From Gammaproteobacteria bacterium (GTDB taxonomy: Bacteria; Pseudomonadota; Gammaproteobacteria; UBA9214): 41,684 nt of DNA. The notes below the pieces were generated by a model, which did no database searches, had not been told where the DNA came from, and saw only the letters and a list, made by a program, of their open reading frames with translations. The position numbers and the translations under genes are program-made. The stretch spans positions 1 through 41,684 of the forward strand of contig JAOUBY010000014.1 in NCBI GenBank assembly GCA_029860045.1, read 5' to 3'. Positions 28,793 to 37,232 of this stretch are shown here, piece by piece. The stretch's first letter is position 1. Every line of letters starts with the position of its first letter.

Positions 28793-29096
28793 AACGTTTT
28801 ATATCCCCGGTCGATGTGCAACATGTCGGTCGTGTGTGGTTGTAAAACTTCGCAGCCAATCATACAGGCTGTAGTGGTCGGGCTGATGCCCGATAAAACA
28901 TAGATAAAGATCTATCTATATTAAAAATATTATCGATTTGAATAAAAGGTTCGGTATTTATAAGATTTTTTACCCAAATGGCCAGGCTGACAGGTAGACG
29001 ATACCCCGGAAACAGGGGCGCCCGACCAAGTAGTGTTGGCGGTAACCTGCGATCGGTGCAAACGTGGCAGTAGCCCTGCTAAATCGAACCAGCGAT
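28793..29096. promoter_or_regulatory. 304-bp divergent control region of csoS1D and the PDC gene
   Basis: The region is strongly AT-rich at 28893-28975. It contains a small perfect hairpin CGGGC-TGAT-GCCCG (28879-28892) and the bipartite motif copy 1. No gene is present. It probably holds promoters in both directions. Confidence 0.55.
28899..28938 (+). promoter_or_regulatory. Carboxysome-locus operator, copy 1 (candidate CbbR site)
   Basis: CATAGATAAA (28899-28908), 23 bases, ATCGATT (28932-28938). In this copy the first part extends into a perfect inverted repeat, ATAGAT-AAAG-ATCTAT (28900-28915), suited to a dimeric LysR-type regulator. It lies about 160 bp before the csoS1D start. The 40-bp layout is identical in spacing to copies 2 and 3. 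Confidence 0.7.
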
Positions 29097-29711
29097 ATGA
29101 TAAAACTCAGAACCTACGTCTACATCGATTCGCTGCAGCCGCAACTGGCGGAGTATATGGCCTCGGTATCCCAGGGTTTTCCGCCCGTTCCCGGCCATGC
29201 CTGTCTTTGGGTAGAGGTGTCGCCGGGCATGGCGATTCATCGTTTTACGGACATTGCCCTCAAGGCTACGCGCGTCAATCTGGCGCAACAGGTCGTCGAA
29301 CGCAACTTCGGTTCCATGGTCATCCATCACCGCGACCAGAGCGATGTGCGCGAGGCCGGGCGTATCCTGCTCTCGAATCTGGGTGCGGACATCGATGAAC
29401 GGCAGGACTGCCACATCGCGTGGCAGGAAATCATCAATGGTATGACATCCGATCACACGGTATTGATCAACCGGCAGAATCGCCGGGGTTCGATGATGCT
29501 GCCTGGCCAAAGCATGTTCATCCTCGAGACCGAGCCTGCAGGCTACATCGTGTACGCCGCGAACCAGGCGGAGAAGGCCGCCAATATCACTTTGATCGAT
29601 GTGCGTGCTGTCGGCGCCTACGGACGCTTGACCCTGTCAGGTAGTGAGGCCGACGTGGAGGAAGCCGCGGCAGCTGCCATTTATGCAATCCAACATCCGT
29701 CGGGTACCTGA
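29097..29711 (+). CDS. csoS1D: CsoS1D tandem-BMC carboxysome shell protein
   Basis: CsoS1D has two BMC domains per chain and forms trimers, often stacked, with a large gated pore thought to pass metabolites such as RuBP. The 204-aa product matches the family along its length: [44 protein letters not shown], then [17 protein letters not shown] and [22 protein letters not shown] with a species-variable middle. GTG 29064 would add 11 residues; the ATG at 29097 matches homologues. The Nudix gene follows after 3 bp. Confidence 0.93.
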   Translation: MIKLRTYVYIDSLQPQLAEYMASVSQGFPPVPGHACLWVEVSPGMAIHRFTDIALKATRVNLAQQVVERNFGSMVIHHRDQSDVREAGRILLSNLGADIDERQDCHIAWQEIINGMTSDHTVLINRQNRRGSMMLPGQSMFILETEPAGYIVYAANQAEKAANITLIDVRAVGAYGRLTLSGSEADVEEAAAAAIYAIQHPSGT

Positions 29712-29714
29712 TCC

Positions 29715-30290
29715 ATGCATCGTCGTGAATTACTGGATCTGCTGGCGCGCCATAAAACCCGTTTCATGGAGGAGGCGGGTTATATCGCGCGGGCACGTGC
29801 CTTTGTCGAGGCTAACGCAGACTGTTTTCATCGTGATCACTGGCCCGCGCACGTCACCGGTTCCGCCTGGGTGGTCAGTCCTGATCGCAGCAGTGTATTG
29901 ATGATGCATCACCGCAAGCTGGATCAGTGGTTCCAGCCAGGCGGGCATGCCGACGGGGATGCGGACATCCTGCGGGTAGCCTTGCGCGAGACCGCCGAGG
30001 AAACCGGACTCGATGCGCGGCATGTGAAATTGCTGCACATGGAAGTTTTCGATGTCGACGTGCATAGCATTGCCGCCAGTGAGCATGATCCGCATCACGA
30101 ACACATCGATATACGTTTCCTGGTAGAGATCGACGATAACTTGCCTGTACCCGGAAATGATGAGTCTCACGAGGTATTGTGGGTGAGGCTGAACGATGTG
30201 TCTGCATTTAACAACAACCGTTCAACCTGGCGCATGACCGAAAAGACCCGTCAGCTGCGCAGTCAATTCCCATCGAGAAAGATCGCATGA
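29715..30290 (+). CDS. Nudix hydrolase of the csoS1D unit
   Basis: A 191-aa Nudix protein. The box reads GGHADGDADILRVALRETAE and continues with ETGL: the REUxEExGU core is intact, but the first Glu of GX5E is replaced by Ala, seen in a GGHxDGD-type subgroup. The N-terminal 50 residues are helical and family-specific. Substrates of Nudix enzymes are nucleoside or sugar diphosphates, and here one could imagine cleaning up misfire sugar phosphates, but that is inference. It starts 3 bp after csoS1D, so the two are co-transcribed. Confidence 0.88.
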   Translation: MHRRELLDLLARHKTRFMEEAGYIARARAFVEANADCFHRDHWPAHVTGSAWVVSPDRSSVLMMHHRKLDQWFQPGGHADGDADILRVALRETAEETGLDARHVKLLHMEVFDVDVHSIAASEHDPHHEHIDIRFLVEIDDNLPVPGNDESHEVLWVRLNDVSAFNNNRSTWRMTEKTRQLRSQFPSRKIA

Positions 30291-30400
30291 AGCGCCGCGA
30301 TTTGTTCATCCGTACGACAATCCAAACCATTGATTCTGAAGACATGGCCGCCATGCCGCTGCGCGCGTTCCTTTTATTTTCGATGACAACGAAGTGCTAA
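30287..30400 (+). CDS. Doubtful 37-aa reading frame after the Nudix gene
   Basis: An ATG overlaps the Nudix stop (ATGA) and opens a 37-codon frame beginning MKRRDLFIRTT and ending TTKC. The overlap is typical of coupled genes, but the product has no recognisable domain and may be a decayed remnant. Low confidence. Confidence 0.25.
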   Translation: MKRRDLFIRTTIQTIDSEDMAAMPLRAFLLFSMTTKC

Positions 30401-30413
30401 ATGGTTGTCACAA

Positions 30414-30453
30414 AACATAGATAAAAATATATGAATAGTTAAATAAATATCGA
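30414..30453 (+). promoter_or_regulatory. Carboxysome-locus operator, copy 2, before cbbL
   Basis: CATAGATAAA (30414-30423), 23 bases, ATCGATT (30447-30453). It stands 110 bp upstream of the cbbL start. Just after it, TATGTATAGAG could form a -10 region. Position before the RuBisCO genes makes CbbR the natural candidate binder; this is inferred. Confidence 0.7.
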
Positions 30454-30562
30454 TTGGAACTATGTATAGAGCCACGACTATGATTTTCCCAGGTCCCATA
30501 AGTCTCACAGTGATTCACTGATCAGCACTTGAAATGATCAGCAATAGAAACAGGAGTTGAAC

Positions 30563-31978
30563 ATGGCCTCGAAAGCTTATGATGCAGGTGTAAAAGAATA
30601 CCGCGACATGTACTGGACCCCGGACTATGTTCCGCTGGATACCGACTTGCTCGCATGTTTCAAGTGTACCGGTCAACCGGGTGTACCACGTGAAGAAGTT
30701 GCAGCTGCCGTAGCGGCTGAATCTTCCACCGGCACCTGGAGTACCGTTTGGTCTGAACTGTTGACCGACCTGGAATACTACAAGGGGCGCGCTTACCGAA
30801 TTGAAGACGTACCCGGCGACAGCGAATCATTTTACGCTTTCGTTGCGTATCCGATAGACCTGTTTGAAGAAGGCTCTATCGTTAACGTGCTGACCTCGCT
30901 GGTTGGTAACGTGTTCGGCTTTAAGGCGCTCAAGCATCTGCGCCTGGAAGATATCCGTTTCCCAATTGCTTACATCAAGACCTGCGGCGGCCCGCCGGCG
31001 GGTATCCAGGTGGAGCGCGACCGCCTGAACAAGTACGGCCGCCCGATGCTGGGTGCCACCATCAAGCCCAAGCTGGGACTGTCCGCCAAGAACTACGGCC
31101 GTGCCGTGTACGAATGTCTGCGTGGTGGCCTCGACCTGACCAAGGACGACGAGAACGTCAACTCGCAGCCATTCATGCGCTGGCGTGACCGTTTCGAATT
31201 CGTTGCCGAGGCAATCCAGAAGGCCGAGCAGGAAACCGGCGAGCGCAAGGGTCATTACCTGAACGTTACCGCGCCGACCCCGGAAGACATGTACGAGCGC
31301 GCCGAGTTCGCCAAGGAACTGGGCATGCCGATCATCATGCACGACTTCCTTACCGGTGGCTTCACGGCCAACACGGGTCTGGCCAACTGGTGTCGCAAGA
31401 ACAGCATGTTGCTGCACATTCATCGCGCCATGCACGCGGTAATCGACCGTCATCCGAAGCACGGTATTCACTTCCGCGTACTGGCCAAGTGTCTGCGCCT
31501 GTCCGGTGGCGACCACCTGCACACCGGAACCGTGGTGGGCAAGCTGGAAGGCGACCGCGCCTCGACCCTCGGTTACGTCGACCAACTGCGTGAGTCGTTC
31601 GTGCCCGAAGACCGCTCGCGTGGTGTGTTCTTCGACCAGGACTGGGGCTCTATGCCAGGTGTATTTGCAGTCGCGTCAGGCGGTATCCATGTCTGGCACA
31701 TGCCGGCACTGGTCACTATCTTCGGCGATGACTCGGTGCTGCAGTTCGGTGGTGGTACCCAGGGGCACCCATGGGGCAATGCTGCCGGCGCTGCTGCTAA
31801 TCGTGTCGCACTCGAGGCCTCGGTCAAGGCGCGCAACCAGGGTCGCGAGATCGAGAAAGAGGGTCGCGATATCCTCACCGAGGCAGCCAAGAGCAGCCCG
31901 GAACTGGCGATCGCACTCGAAACCTGGAAAGAGATCAAGTTCGAGTTCGAAACCGTGGACAAGCTGGACGTCGCCTAA
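30563..31978 (+). CDS. cbbL: RuBisCO large subunit, form IA
   Basis: CbbL fixes CO2 onto ribulose-1,5-bisphosphate inside the carboxysome. The 471 aa follow form IA throughout. [16 protein letters not shown] contains the catalytic Lys168, [17 protein letters not shown] the carbamylated Lys194, and HIHRAMHAV and [20 protein letters not shown] further active-site loops. One local difference is Leu instead of Phe before the TKDDE motif. ATG 30563 follows CAGGAG. cbbS follows after 54 bp, with the carboxysome genes behind. Confidence 0.99.
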   Translation: MASKAYDAGVKEYRDMYWTPDYVPLDTDLLACFKCTGQPGVPREEVAAAVAAESSTGTWSTVWSELLTDLEYYKGRAYRIEDVPGDSESFYAFVAYPIDLFEEGSIVNVLTSLVGNVFGFKALKHLRLEDIRFPIAYIKTCGGPPAGIQVERDRLNKYGRPMLGATIKPKLGLSAKNYGRAVYECLRGGLDLTKDDENVNSQPFMRWRDRFEFVAEAIQKAEQETGERKGHYLNVTAPTPEDMYERAEFAKELGMPIIMHDFLTGGFTANTGLANWCRKNSMLLHIHRAMHAVIDRHPKHGIHFRVLAKCLRLSGGDHLHTGTVVGKLEGDRASTLGYVDQLRESFVPEDRSRGVFFDQDWGSMPGVFAVASGGIHVWHMPALVTIFGDDSVLQFGGGTQGHPWGNAAGAAANRVALEASVKARNQGREIEKEGRDILTEAAKSSPELAIALETWKEIKFEFETVDKLDVA

Positions 31979-32032
31979 GCCGGTCGCATTCCATCTAACG
32001 CACAGTAAACAGATTCAACAGGAGACAAGACC

Positions 32033-32377
32033 ATGTCTGCAAGCCATGAAGTGGGTGATTTTCAAACTGCACAAACCCTGGAGACCTTCGGTTTCCTGCC
32101 CAAGCTGACCCAGCAAGAGGTGTACGACCAGATCGAGTACCTGATCGCCAACGGCTGGACTCCGGCGATCGAGCATGAGCACACGTCACGCTCCGCTAAC
32201 CACTACTGGACCATGTGGAAACTGCCGTTCTTCGGTGAACAGGACCTCAATGCGGTGGTTGCCGAGATCGACGCCTGTCATCGCGCCTACCCGGATCACC
32301 ACGTGCGCCTGATCGGCTACGACAACTACGCCCAAAGCCAGGGCGTGTGTTTCGTGGTCCACGAGGGGCGTACCTGA
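32033..32377 (+). CDS. cbbS: RuBisCO small subunit, form IA
   Basis: The 114-aa small subunit has ETFGFLPKLTQQEVYDQIEY, then WTPAIEHEH, YWTMWKLPFFGE and a C-terminal VRLIGYDNYAQSQGVCFVV segment, all typical of form IA. It caps the large-subunit octamer and contributes to the groove that CsoS2 binds. Strong GGAGACAAG precedes the ATG. A hairpin lies between it and csoS2. Confidence 0.98.
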   Translation: MSASHEVGDFQTAQTLETFGFLPKLTQQEVYDQIEYLIANGWTPAIEHEHTSRSANHYWTMWKLPFFGEQDLNAVVAEIDACHRAYPDHHVRLIGYDNYAQSQGVCFVVHEGRT

Positions 32378-32396
32378 TCGATGAGGTGTACACAAA

Positions 32397-32414
32397 GGCC
32401 GCGTGATCGCGGCC
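32397..32414 (+). terminator. Intercistronic hairpin between cbbS and csoS2
   Basis: GGCCGCG (32397-32403) and CGCGGCC (32408-32414) form a perfect 7-bp stem with a TGAT loop. No T-run follows, so it is more likely a partial terminator or an RNA-processing or stability element that keeps cbbLS mRNA in excess over the shell genes. Attenuation at this junction is plausible because far more RuBisCO than CsoS2 is needed; no expression data are available here. Confidence 0.6.
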
Positions 32415-32446
32415 GCGGATAAAGCTTGATTGAAGCGGGGAAGACA

Positions 32447-34717
32447 ATGGCAGCAACGGCAAATGCAAATAGTGGAAGAGCCCTTGCGTTGGCAAGGCGC
32501 AAGGCAATGTCAAGCGGCGGCAAGGCCGCGCTCGGCAACCGGTCGGGCGCAACTGCAGCACCTGCCGCGACGCCGGCGCCGAGTTCGCGCCCACCGGTGC
32601 GTGCCGGTGCGGCAGCCAGTGCTGGTAGCAGCGCGCGCAAGGCTTCGCTGGAGCGTCGCCGTGCCATGTCGACCTGCGGCAAGCAGGCCGTAATCACGGC
32701 GGACCGCGTCCGCGGACCCGAGACCAAGCCTGGCGCCAAGCGCGTGGCGGCTGCTGCCACGCCGGACACGCAGGCCAAGGGGGGGTGCGGTTGTGGTTGT
32801 GGTGGCAAAGGTGATTGTGGCGACCAGGCGTCGGTCACGACCCCCGGTGCCGCGGTGGCTCGTCCACGCATTCGTCGACCCGCGCGCCCGGCGATTGCCC
32901 AGAACCCGGGCAAGGCGGCCGCATTGGCTCGCCGCCGTGCCCAGTCGTCGAGTGGCAAGGCCGGCATCAACAGTGCCGGCATGTCCGAGGCACAGACGGC
33001 GCGTGCCGCCAATCCGCAATTGACGGGCCGTGAACTGGCCAGGGCCTTGCGTGAGCAACGCAGTCGTCGCGGTTCCAGCGGGCAGAAGAAGTCCGCACCG
33101 ACCGGCCGTCGTCGCAAGGCGGCGGATAGCAAGCCCGGTGCAGCAAAGGATGCGCCCTGGAAGGTCGGTGCCAGCGAGACCAATCATGGCCAGACGGTAA
33201 CCGGCACCATGGTCGGGCGCAGCCACGATGTCACCGGTGACGAACCCAGCACCTGCCGGGGTGTTACCGGAACGGAATATCTCGGTGCGGACATCTTCCG
33301 TGATTTCTGCCAGAGCGATCCGGGCTCGGCGCCGCGAAAGGTCACCGTTACCAACACTTCACACGGTAACGCCGTCAGTGGTAACCGTATCGGTCGCGGT
33401 AAGAATGTAACAGGTAATGAATCGGGAACCTGCAAGCGTGTGACCGGAGACGAGTACATCAGCGCTGATCAGTCGCAGGCTTACTGCGGCGAGTTTCTCG
33501 CCAAATCGCCGCGTAAAGTGACACGTACCGAAACCCGCAAGGGTAAGGCCATGACCGGCAACAATGTCGGACGCTCGGAGAAAGTTACCGGTGACGAGCC
33601 GGGGATGAATCGCCAATTGACCGGTACCCAGTACACACAGCCCGAGGATGTCGGTGCGGCACCAGCGAAAGTTGGTGCCAGCGCCACACTGCGCGGTGGC
33701 AATATCACCGGCACCATGGTTGGCCGCGGTCAACTCATGACCGGCGATGAGCCGGGCAGTTGCCGCAACATCACCGGTGATGACTATATCGGGCATGAGC
33801 AGTACAGCGAATTCTGCAGCACTGCGCCGGCTCCGACTGACCGCAAAGTCGGTGTGTCCGCGACCGGCAAAGGTATGCCGGTGACCGGTACCATGACTGA
33901 CCGCGAGAGTAAGGTGACGGGAAATGAACCCGGCACCTGCAAAGCGGTTACCGGTACACCTTATGCCGGTGCCGATGCGTACGGAAATTTCTGCCCGGCC
34001 GACGATGCAGCACAGACAGGTATGCGCACCAGGCAGTCACGCGCTACGCCAGGGATGCCAATGACCGGTATTCAGCCGGGCGTTGGTGGCAAGATGACCG
34101 GAGATCACAAGGGCGTCTGCGAGCCGCTGACCGGAACGCCTTATGTCGGTGCCGACCAGTTCGCAGAGGCCTGTCCCGCAACGCCGGCGGATAGTGCCAG
34201 TCCGGACTTTCCACAGTCGCTGGAGCGCGCGCCCTGGCAACAGTTCAGTGTGTCAACGCCATCCGGGGGTGCGCAGGCTGCACTTGGATCCACCGGTGTT
34301 ACCGGCAACAGTTACGAACAGGGTCTTATAACCGGTCCGTTCGGTATGGCACCCGGTAAAGTCACTGGTACCGAAGAGGCGCGTTTCGGTCACGAGAAAC
34401 TTCAGGCCGCTGATATGCGTCCGCAAGCGACCGGAGAGGTAGAGGGGCGTGTCAAGTCGCGAATCTCGGGTGAAGGTCAGGATGCCGGTCTGAAAATCAC
34501 CGGTGACGACTGGGATCGTGGCAATAACGTTACCGGTACCGAGGGCACTTCGGCGAGGCGCCGCAATCCCACCATGCGCGCTGCGCAGGCTGCCTCCATG
34601 CCGGTTGATTTGAAGCGCAACAAAGACATGACTTTGCCGGTGAGCAAGGTAACCGGCGGCAGCGGCAACACCGAACGGGGTTCTCTGGTGACCTACTCAG
34701 GAGGTGCCCGCGGTTGA
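32447..34717 (+). CDS. csoS2: CsoS2 carboxysome assembly scaffold
   Basis: CsoS2 is a disordered scaffold that links RuBisCO to the shell. The 756-aa protein has four basic N-repeats at about 9-25, 63-79, 154-170 and 194-211 (RuBisCO binding); six middle repeats at 236-288, 295-347, 354-402, 405-457, 464-516 and 525-576, with VTGTxxG and cysteine motifs; and a C-terminal region (590-756) for shell attachment. The third middle repeat lacks both cysteines. A Gly-Cys run with five cysteines lies at 111-125. A candidate -1 frameshift site at codons 491-493 could make a short form of about 493 aa. ATG 32447 follows GGGGAAGAC; the extension to TTG 32426 is not needed. Confidence 0.96.
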   Translation: MAATANANSGRALALARRKAMSSGGKAALGNRSGATAAPAATPAPSSRPPVRAGAAASAGSSARKASLERRRAMSTCGKQAVITADRVRGPETKPGAKRVAAAATPDTQAKGGCGCGCGGKGDCGDQASVTTPGAAVARPRIRRPARPAIAQNPGKAAALARRRAQSSSGKAGINSAGMSEAQTARAANPQLTGRELARALREQRSRRGSSGQKKSAPTGRRRKAADSKPGAAKDAPWKVGASETNHGQTVTGTMVGRSHDVTGDEPSTCRGVTGTEYLGADIFRDFCQSDPGSAPRKVTVTNTSHGNAVSGNRIGRGKNVTGNESGTCKRVTGDEYISADQSQAYCGEFLAKSPRKVTRTETRKGKAMTGNNVGRSEKVTGDEPGMNRQLTGTQYTQPEDVGAAPAKVGASATLRGGNITGTMVGRGQLMTGDEPGSCRNITGDDYIGHEQYSEFCSTAPAPTDRKVGVSATGKGMPVTGTMTDRESKVTGNEPGTCKAVTGTPYAGADAYGNFCPADDAAQTGMRTRQSRATPGMPMTGIQPGVGGKMTGDHKGVCEPLTGTPYVGADQFAEACPATPADSASPDFPQSLERAPWQQFSVSTPSGGAQAALGSTGVTGNSYEQGLITGPFGMAPGKVTGTEEARFGHEKLQAADMRPQATGEVEGRVKSRISGEGQDAGLKITGDDWDRGNNVTGTEGTSARRRNPTMRAAQAASMPVDLKRNKDMTLPVSKVTGGSGNTERGSLVTYSGGARG
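33919..33974 (+). other. Candidate programmed -1 frameshift site in csoS2
   Basis: In frame, ACG GGA AAT contains the slippery heptamer G-GGA-AAT (33919-33925). After a 5-base spacer, CGGCACC (33931-33937) can pair with GGTGCCG (33968-33974). A -1 slip reads GGG AAA and then meets TGA at once, giving a product of about 493 residues. Two CsoS2 forms made by -1 frameshifting are known in Halothiobacillus neapolitanus, and the predicted short/long ratio here (about 0.65) is similar to that system. Activity is not shown. Confidence 0.55.
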
Positions 34718-34735
34718 GTCCGTGGATGAATCGTC

Positions 34736-36268
34736 ATGCTTAGCGCACGCAACAGGCATAACCGTCACAAGTGGTCGAATCCGGCACCGGCACGTCTCGG
34801 TCGTCCGGGCGACCGCGCAGCGCGCTCGCCTGACGTTGCCGGCGTGCGGATCGCGGGTGCCGTGCACGCAAGCATGCATCCTCTTGCCAATAATGGGGAA
34901 AATGCACACCTGTATGCCTACGAAAGCAGTGTCAAGGCGGCTTTCGATGCCATTGTGCCGACTCTGAAAGAGGTATCAGCCCTGCAGCATGAGGCGGAAT
35001 TCGAAACGCAGGCGCAGCAGTTGGCAGGCGCCCGGCTTGGCTTCGAACTGCCGGCGACGTTGCTGGACGACGCCTGGGTGACGCAGCTGGATATGCGCAG
35101 TCTGTTCGCCTGGTGCCTGTTCGAGACCTATCGGCGTTTTTGCAACGACGTGTTTACCCAAGACCCGCTGGGTGACAACGATGATGACGCGTTTCAGAAG
35201 TTACTGCAGGAATGCGGCTTTCATACGCTTGATGTGTCGCCCTGCGCGGATGGCCGTCTGGCGCACGTGATCCGTTACGTGCTGCGCCTGCCGTACAAGG
35301 CGGTGCGGCGCCGTTCCTACGCGGGTGCCATGTTCGACATCGACGACAGCCTTGGAAAGTGGGTGAAAACCGAGCTGCTGCGTTTCCGCGAGGGCAGGCC
35401 GAATACCGCCGATGAACCGACACGCTACCTGAAGGTGGTTGTCTATCACCACAGTTCGATCGATCCTCAACACCAGGGTTGTGCTGCGCACGGTTCGGAT
35501 ACCTGCAAGGCGGCGGAGGGCGGTCGCGAGCGGTTGCTGGGTTTCCAGCAGGCGGTGCAGAACACCCACTGCTGCGGCGCATCCATTGACTGTCTGTTGA
35601 TCGGTATGGATACGGATACAGATGGCATACGTATCCATATGCCATCTGCCAACGGCGATATCGACCTGGAAAACCCGATTGACAGCCTGGAGGTCTACGA
35701 CGCCACCGCACGCATGAGCCCGGTCCAGGCAGACACGTGGATCGCCGGGCACATCGAAGAGAAGGGCGGCGCAAACCTGGAACGCGGCATGGCACGCTTT
35801 ATTGCTTACCTGCTGACCAATAACCTGTCACAGGTCGAGTACGTCCGCAGCTACTACGGTGGGCACTACAGCGATATCGGCCATGCCGAGCACTTTATCG
35901 GTGCCGGGATCGGCTTCGAGGAGGTGCAGTTGCGCAACCTGACCTTTTTCGCCTACCTCAATACCGTGGAAGAGGCCGCCATGGACCTGGATGTCGGCAT
36001 CAGCATTTTTACCGGCCTGAATGTTGCGCACGGCCTGCCGGTGCCGGTCGTGGTGCGCTATGACTATCACGGCAACGTGCCGGGTGCGCGTGAACGCGCC
36101 GAACAGCACTGCCGGCGCGTATCGGCCGCACTGCACGACCGTTACCGTGATTTGAGCGAGCGTGGATTGCTGCACACCCTGCAGGTAGTGCGCGATATTA
36201 ACGCCGCCGGGCGCATCGAGATTCTGGATTGTTCTGTGAAAACGGCTGCAGCGGCAGGAGGGCACTGA
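34736..36268 (+). CDS. csoSCA: Carboxysomal carbonic anhydrase CsoSCA (CsoS3)
   Basis: This enzyme converts bicarbonate to CO2 inside the carboxysome. The 510 aa match the family's roughly 515. The probable zinc ligands are Cys170 (DVSPCADGR), His238 (VVVYHHSS) and Cys249 (HQGCAAHG), and Asp172-Arg174 form the catalytic dyad, by comparison with the H. neapolitanus enzyme. The basic disordered N-terminus (about 1-50) resembles the segment used there to bind RuBisCO. The csoS4A start overlaps its stop by one base. Confidence 0.95.
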   Translation: MLSARNRHNRHKWSNPAPARLGRPGDRAARSPDVAGVRIAGAVHASMHPLANNGENAHLYAYESSVKAAFDAIVPTLKEVSALQHEAEFETQAQQLAGARLGFELPATLLDDAWVTQLDMRSLFAWCLFETYRRFCNDVFTQDPLGDNDDDAFQKLLQECGFHTLDVSPCADGRLAHVIRYVLRLPYKAVRRRSYAGAMFDIDDSLGKWVKTELLRFREGRPNTADEPTRYLKVVVYHHSSIDPQHQGCAAHGSDTCKAAEGGRERLLGFQQAVQNTHCCGASIDCLLIGMDTDTDGIRIHMPSANGDIDLENPIDSLEVYDATARMSPVQADTWIAGHIEEKGGANLERGMARFIAYLLTNNLSQVEYVRSYYGGHYSDIGHAEHFIGAGIGFEEVQLRNLTFFAYLNTVEEAAMDLDVGISIFTGLNVAHGLPVPVVVRYDYHGNVPGARERAEQHCRRVSAALHDRYRDLSERGLLHTLQVVRDINAAGRIEILDCSVKTAAAAGGH

Positions 36269-36525
36269 TGAAAATCTGTCAGGTTGAAAAGCCACTGGTT
36301 GCAACCAATCGCATACCTGGACTGGAACACCGTCACATGCAAGTGGTGCGCGACGGCAGTGCGTTGCTGGCCGCTGTCGACGCTGTCGGCTGCGTTCCCG
36401 GCGACTGGGTAATCTGTGTGGGCAGTTCTGCTGCGCGCGAAGCCGCCGGCAGCAAGGAGTACCCGAGCGATCTGACTATCGTCGGCATTATTGATCACTG
36501 GGAGCCCGAAGAGGTACAAGGCTGA
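36268..36525 (+). CDS. csoS4A: Carboxysome pentameric vertex protein CsoS4A
   Basis: An 85-aa BMC-P protein that caps shell vertices as a pentamer. Landmarks are MKICQVEKPLVATNRI, GCVPGDWVICVGSSAAREAA and YPSDLTIVGIIDHW. ATG 36268 shares a base with the csoSCA stop (TGATG), and the same overlap links it to csoS4B, so the three are translationally coupled. Confidence 0.96.
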   Translation: MKICQVEKPLVATNRIPGLEHRHMQVVRDGSALLAAVDAVGCVPGDWVICVGSSAAREAAGSKEYPSDLTIVGIIDHWEPEEVQG

Positions 36526-36818
36526 TGGATATCCTGCAAGTTGAATCAGCGCTGGTATGTACGCGCCGCATCGATGGGTTGAAACAGGCCAGTCTGCGTG
36601 TATTGCGCGATGCCGTCGGTCGCCGACACGTTGCGGTAGACCCGGTCGGTGCACGGGCGGGAAACTGGGTATTCACTTTGAGTGGTTCGGCCGCGCGCTA
36701 TGCGGTGGGTGATTACGGTGTTTTCACCGACCTGACTATCGGCGGCATTATTGATTATTGGGAGGCTGGTAAAGAACGGCCGACCGGTACAGAGGCAATA
36801 AGCAGTAACTCGTTTTAA
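36525..36818 (+). CDS. csoS4B: Carboxysome pentameric vertex protein CsoS4B
   Basis: A 97-aa BMC-P paralogue of CsoS4A (MDILQVESALVCTRRI, GNWVFTLSGSAARYAVGDY, FTDLTIGGIIDYW). A longer C-terminal tail than CsoS4A (PTGTEAISSNSF) is present. Start and csoS4A stop share a base (TGATG). Confidence 0.95.
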   Translation: MDILQVESALVCTRRIDGLKQASLRVLRDAVGRRHVAVDPVGARAGNWVFTLSGSAARYAVGDYGVFTDLTIGGIIDYWEAGKERPTGTEAISSNSF

Positions 36819-36866
36819 CGATTGTTTGGGTAACACTGGCGTATTAACAATACAGGAGACAGTAAG

Positions 36867-37184
36867 ATGGCAAGCGAAAACTATGGTATAGCTCTGGGTA
36901 TGATCGAAACCCGTGGACTGGTGCCGGCGATTGAAGCGGCGGACGCGATGACCAAGGCGGCAGAGGTTCGTCTGATAGGCCGCGAATATGTCGGTGGTGG
37001 TTACGTAACCGTTCTGGTTCGTGGTGAGACCGGTGCCGTCAATGCCGCGGTACGTGCTGGCGCGGATGCATGTGAACGCGTTGGTGACGGACTGGTGGCG
37101 GCACATATCATTGCCCGTCCTCACCGCGAGGTGGAACCGGTACTGCCCGCAGGTGGTAGTTCCGAATCTGCAGCTGCTGCCTGA
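36867..37184 (+). CDS. csoS1: Carboxysome hexameric shell protein CsoS1, copy 1
   Basis: A 105-aa BMC-H protein forming shell hexamer facets. The pore loop lies in YVGGGYVTVLVRG, and GIALGMIETRGLVPAIEAAD is the signature N-terminus. A GGAGAC site precedes the ATG. Residues 1-93 differ from the second copy at only three positions, yet codons differ widely, so this is an old duplication under selection. The tail (PAGGSSESAAAA) is unique to this copy. Confidence 0.97.
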   Translation: MASENYGIALGMIETRGLVPAIEAADAMTKAAEVRLIGREYVGGGYVTVLVRGETGAVNAAVRAGADACERVGDGLVAAHIIARPHREVEPVLPAGGSSESAAAA

Positions 37185-37194
37185 TCGCAGCGGC
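37173..37194 (+). terminator. Hairpin between the csoS1 copies
   Basis: GCTGCTGC (37173-37180) pairs with GCAGCGGC (37187-37194) around a CTGATC loop, with one G-T wobble. It spans the first csoS1 stop codon. There is no T-run, so it is likely an mRNA stability or processing hairpin. Confidence 0.35.
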
Positions 37195-37232
37195 CGCGCA
37201 TATAACTGAACTGATAGCAGGAGATACAGACC

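Noticed and set aside
30827-31585. 252-codon minus-strand frame across cbbL
   Set aside because: It lies wholly inside the conserved RuBisCO large-subunit gene on the opposite strand and arises from its codon bias.
32326-33226. Long minus-strand frames (238 and 285 codons) within csoS2
   Set aside because: They have Ala/Arg-rich low-complexity products caused by the repetitive, GC-rich csoS2 codons.
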